The notes under the pieces: model-generated
The model's input: the letters and a program-made list of their open reading frames with translations, nothing else
Told to the model about the DNA's origin: nothing
Database searches by the model: none
Shown here: positions 62,459 to 64,000 of the stretch, piece after piece
How positions within the stretch are numbered: the stretch's first letter is position 1
Layout: every line of letters begins with the position of its first letter
Program-made: the position numbers and the translations under genes
DNA from: Pedobacter deserti
GTDB taxonomy: Bacteria > Bacteroidota > Bacteroidia > Sphingobacteriales > Sphingobacteriaceae
NCBI RefSeq assembly: GCF_024436415.1
Contig: NZ_JAFMZQ010000002.1
Span: forward strand, 372,001-436,000
DNA: 64,000 nucleotides
Reading direction: 5' to 3'

Positions 62459-62800
62459 ACATGTATTAGTAGAATCAAAGAATTACGTATAAATTATATC
62501 TAAATGAATATAATTTGTTTAATTACTTGTTGTATTATATGCATGTGGATATAGCAGGCAATATCCTGTCCACTAAGACCGGGCTTAATCAAAGGCTTAT
62601 CCACGCTTTGTCCACAAAAGGTATCCCGTTTTGCGAACAAAGCCCGGATTAGTCCCAGACCAGTCCCAGACCAGCTACCCTTGAGGATGGAGCAAACTAG
62701 CCGATAACTGTCGTGTATTAGATGCGACTTTAGTCGGAACACTTTATTGATTTCCATTTATTTAGGCGGTTGTGTATATTGGTAACTATTTAAAAACTAG
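62459..62800. other. Gene-free interval holding copy 1 of a structured duplicated element
   Basis: No convincing gene lies between the TonB_C-like gene and the 55-aa membrane-protein gene. The first 80 bp are very A+T-rich. The rest holds the foldback element at 62568-62741 and a leader to the small gene. GGATAT and ATATCC also pair just upstream (62546-62566). Confidence 0.7.
62568..62741. repeat. Structured duplicated element, copy 1
   Basis: 174 bp related to 63561-63736. The central core TCCACAAAAGGTATCCCGTT... (62611-62637) is identical to copy 2 at 25 of 27 positions. It is enclosed by an inverted repeat: ACTAA plus CCGGGCTT at 62572-62586 against AAGCCCGG plus TTAGT at 62640-62653. 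A tandem pair AGTCCCAGACC lies at 62651-62672. The right end has the hairpin CGACTTTAGTCG (62725-62736) inside CTGTCGTGTAT...GGAACA. It may encode a structured RNA or be a REP-like or mobile element. The strand of action is unknown. Confidence 0.7.
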
Positions 62801-62968
62801 ATGCAAGGTTTCGTAATTACCCTTTTTATTCTGTTGATGTTTTTCATTTTGCATGAAACAGGCAAGTATGGCGAAGATACATGGCTCGGATATAGGGGTT
62901 CAATTTTGGTAGCACTGCTTTTAACGCCTATTACTGCGTTAATAATGATTTGGTTAATAAAGCGTTGA
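62801..62968 (+). CDS. Small membrane protein of 55 aa
   Basis: ATG at 62801 opens a 55-codon frame ending TGA. The product has two hydrophobic helices (FVITLFILLMFFILHE and SILVALLLTPITALIMIWLI) separated by TGKYGEDTWLGYRG. The second helix follows a 'GxxGS.L..LLLTPi..li' pattern I know from small Bacteroidota membrane proteins of unknown role. A damaged copy of the same coding sequence lies at 63745. The gene follows copy 1 of the structured element by about 60 bp. Function is unknown; a pairing of small membrane protein and RNA-like element is worth testing. Confidence 0.65.
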   Translation: MQGFVITLFILLMFFILHETGKYGEDTWLGYRGSILVALLLTPITALIMIWLIKR

Positions 62969-63008
62969 TAGTACTCCAGCCGATAAGGGCGCTTGTATCC
63001 AAAGGCAG

Positions 63009-63431
63009 CTACTTTGTAGTATAATCTATTAGCGCTGCTATCAATACCGCTATCGGCAACAGATAGTTGAAAACAATGATATAAGTCAGTAAGATTATAC
63101 GAATAGCCAAAGATTTTTGCTGAAAATCGGACACCTTATCAATATCATTTTTTTTAAGATGGACTTTGCTGCTTAAGTAAATAATCAATGCTAGAATCGG
63201 CGTCGAACTAACAGCCAAAGCTAAAATCGTTTCTAACTTAAAAACATTGATCGTAATAGCAAGTAAAACGCCAGCAAACACGGCACAGGTCACTCTCAGA
63301 AGAAGCGTTGCTGCGTTAGGTCTAGCGTATCTGCCGAACATCTTCCGCTGGGTCAGGATTATTGCGCCTTCGAAAGCATAAAAGAGATAAGTGTTGAGCC
63401 GGATCACAGCATTATAAGCACTAAATATCAT
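63009..63431 (-). CDS. Hypothetical membrane protein between the two element copies
   Basis: A 140-aa protein with about three transmembrane helices (LLRVTCAVFAGVLLAITINV, LALAVSSTPILALIIYL, IILLTYIIVFNYLLPIAVLI) and a polar N-terminal part (LTQRKMFGRYARPN). The linker between helices is lysine- and aspartate-rich. No family is recognised. ATG 63431 is taken as the start. It is on the opposite strand to the 55-aa gene and lies between the two copies of the structured element. The base composition is AT-richer than the rest of the window. Confidence 0.6.
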   Translation of the reverse strand: MIFSAYNAVIRLNTYLFYAFEGAIILTQRKMFGRYARPNAATLLLRVTCAVFAGVLLAITINVFKLETILALAVSSTPILALIIYLSSKVHLKKNDIDKVSDFQQKSLAIRIILLTYIIVFNYLLPIAVLIAALIDYTTK

Positions 63432-63560
63432 AAGCACAGCCAAAACGCCACCTTTTCATGGATTGTGTATTATTTAATTCAATATACAATTATGTCGACA
63501 AGAATTCAACATTTGCCAGTACTAATTACCCAATTCATAAAGGGCAAGTTGTTACCTGGC

Positions 63561-63736
63561 GTCCACCAAATGGCAGACTAATGGCAGATTCGTTCGGGAC
63601 TAATCCACAAAAGGTACCCGGTTTTGCGAAGAAGCCTTTGATTAATCTGCCATTAGCCTAGGATCAGGTACCTGCCAGGGGGCAAGTAAACGAGGCGATA
63701 GCCTGTCGTGTATGAGAGCCGACTTTAGTCGGAACA
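63561..63736. repeat. Structured duplicated element, copy 2
   Basis: 176 bp related to 62568-62741. The core lies at 63604-63630 and the right-end hairpin CCGACT-TT-AGTCGG at 63719-63732. The enclosing stem CTAATGGCAGATT (63578-63590) pairs perfectly with AATCTGCCATTAG (63644-63656). This stem differs in sequence from the one in copy 1 but occupies the same place. An outer pair CCTGGC (63555-63560) / GCCAGG (63674-63679) and the palindrome CAGGTACCTG (63665-63674) add further fold potential. ATGGCAGA occurs twice in the left arm. Confidence 0.7.
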
Positions 63737-63744
63737 GATTCTTA

Positions 63745-63838
63745 ACATGGCTCCAATATAGGGTTCAAGTTTGGTAGCACTACTTTTAACGCCCATTACT
63801 GCGTTAATAGTAAGTTGGTTCGTAAACGCTGATAGTAC
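63745..63838 (+). pseudogene. Remnant of the 55-aa small membrane protein gene
   Basis: This segment is homologous to 62879-62976 of the intact copy: ATGGCTC, TATAGGG, TTTGGTAGCACT, TTTTAACGCC and ATTACTGCGTTAATA are shared. The first 26 codons are missing; about 130 bp present after copy 1 have no counterpart after copy 2. One G is lost in the TATAGGGG run and one T is lost just before the original stop, so the frame is broken. Read in the surviving frame it gives SSLVALLLTPITALIVSWF. Confidence 0.7.
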
Positions 63839-63842
63839 GGAG

Positions 63843-64000
63843 CTATTCGAGACGCTTTAAATGTTCAACATCCCTTAACGTAAACGGGCTGTAAACCACA
63901 CCGAAGGATGCAGCATATTCCTGTATAGACTGCAGGAAGCCTGCTCGTTTTCGTAATTTATCAACTTTCGCAGCATTTCGTATAGGCCAAACAAACATCC
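63843..64000 (-). CDS. Unknown protein, possibly truncated by the window edge
   Basis: A minus-strand frame runs from the window edge to TAG at 63843-63845 and ends SFGVVYSPFTLRDVEHLKRL-E. An ATG at 63998 could be the start of a 51-aa protein, or the frame may continue beyond the window. The helical, basic sequence (RNAAKVDKLRKRAGFLQSIQ) is not assigned to a family. Confidence 0.4.
   Translation of the reverse strand, partial: MFVWPIRNAAKVDKLRKRAGFLQSIQEYAASFGVVYSPFTLRDVEHLKRLE

Larger units (their letters stand above)
63444..63842. other. Gene-free interval with copy 2 of the element and a gene remnant
   Basis: No intact gene. The interval holds copy 2 of the structured element (63561-63736) and the decayed second copy of the 55-aa membrane-protein gene. 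Confidence 0.65.

Noticed and set aside
62651..62673. Tandem AGTCCCAGACC repeat as an independent array
   Set aside because: Only two units; treated as part of the structured element.
62500..62757. 85-codon minus-strand frame over copy 1 of the structured element
   Set aside because: The corresponding region in copy 2 does not keep the frame, while stems and hairpin are conserved, so the region is better read as non-coding.
63458..63661. 67-codon plus-strand frame over copy 2 of the structured element
   Set aside because: Not preserved in copy 1 and without any domain; overlaps the inverted repeat.
62568..63736. Integron attC sites with gene cassettes
   Set aside because: The small genes and foldback elements recall cassettes, but the conserved AAC/GTT core boxes of attC are not found, the genes are on both strands, and no integrase is seen.

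Overview
The window looks like a chromosomal segment of a Bacteroidota bacterium, most likely family Sphingobacteriaceae (Pedobacter/Mucilaginibacter relatives). The evidence is a SusC/SusD pair with a FecR-type anti-sigma factor and an ECF sigma factor, several TlpA-like thioredoxins, TonB_C-domain secreted proteins, DUF4142/DUF983/DUF6766 proteins, and few Shine-Dalgarno sequences. Base composition is close to even over most of the window and clearly more A+T-rich in the last 2 kb. The genus is inferred, not proven. I saw no insertion sequence, CRISPR array, prophage or rRNA.

Layout. (1) 1-10.6 kb is a dense plus-strand run with overlapping starts: the tail of a cytochrome-c-like protein, two GT4 and two GT2 glycosyltransferases, a UPF0104-type membrane protein, a membrane protein, a GH3-like adenylating enzyme, then housekeeping dxr, rseP and hscB. 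(2) 10.7-16.8 kb (minus) holds a secreted glutaminase-like protein, Mn catalase, DUF983, an AraC regulator and a secreted aldose 1-epimerase. A GH92 alpha-mannosidase diverges from the epimerase. (3) 19.2-26.4 kb is a compact GlgE-pathway operon: glgE, a treS-maltokinase fusion and glgB. Together they can turn trehalose into branched alpha-glucan. (4) 26.4-26.9 kb carries a helically phased 11-bp repeat array and tRNA-Leu(CAA). (5) 27-37.4 kb is a stress and redox block: a NarL-type regulator, an FAD-Rieske fusion oxidoreductase, DUF6766, a zinc alcohol dehydrogenase, DUF4142, a metalloprotease-like TonB_C fusion, Hsp20 with a sigma-54-like promoter, a PRC-barrel protein, a VOC protein and a CLC antiporter of the fluoride type.

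(6) 37.5-46.2 kb holds a phosphatidylinositol phospholipase C-like lipoprotein facing a minus-strand sigma/FecR/SusC/SusD uptake locus. (7) 46.3-54.6 kb has a coiled-coil lipoprotein with a CPA2 antiporter, an AgcS amino-acid symporter, a two-component system and a divergent GH29 fucosidase. (8) 54.6-62.5 kb has a KAS III-like enzyme, TlpA-like thioredoxins, a SnoaL-like protein, a PAS histidine kinase, small lipoproteins and a three-gene TlpA/TlpA/TonB_C-like operon.

(9) 62.5-64 kb is an AT-richer accessory stretch. About 175 bp of non-coding sequence with conserved foldback potential occurs twice. The first copy is followed by an intact 55-codon membrane-protein gene and the second by a decayed remnant of the same gene. 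The paired stems differ in sequence between the copies but stay complementary. This and the 11-bp phased array are the least explained structures in the window.
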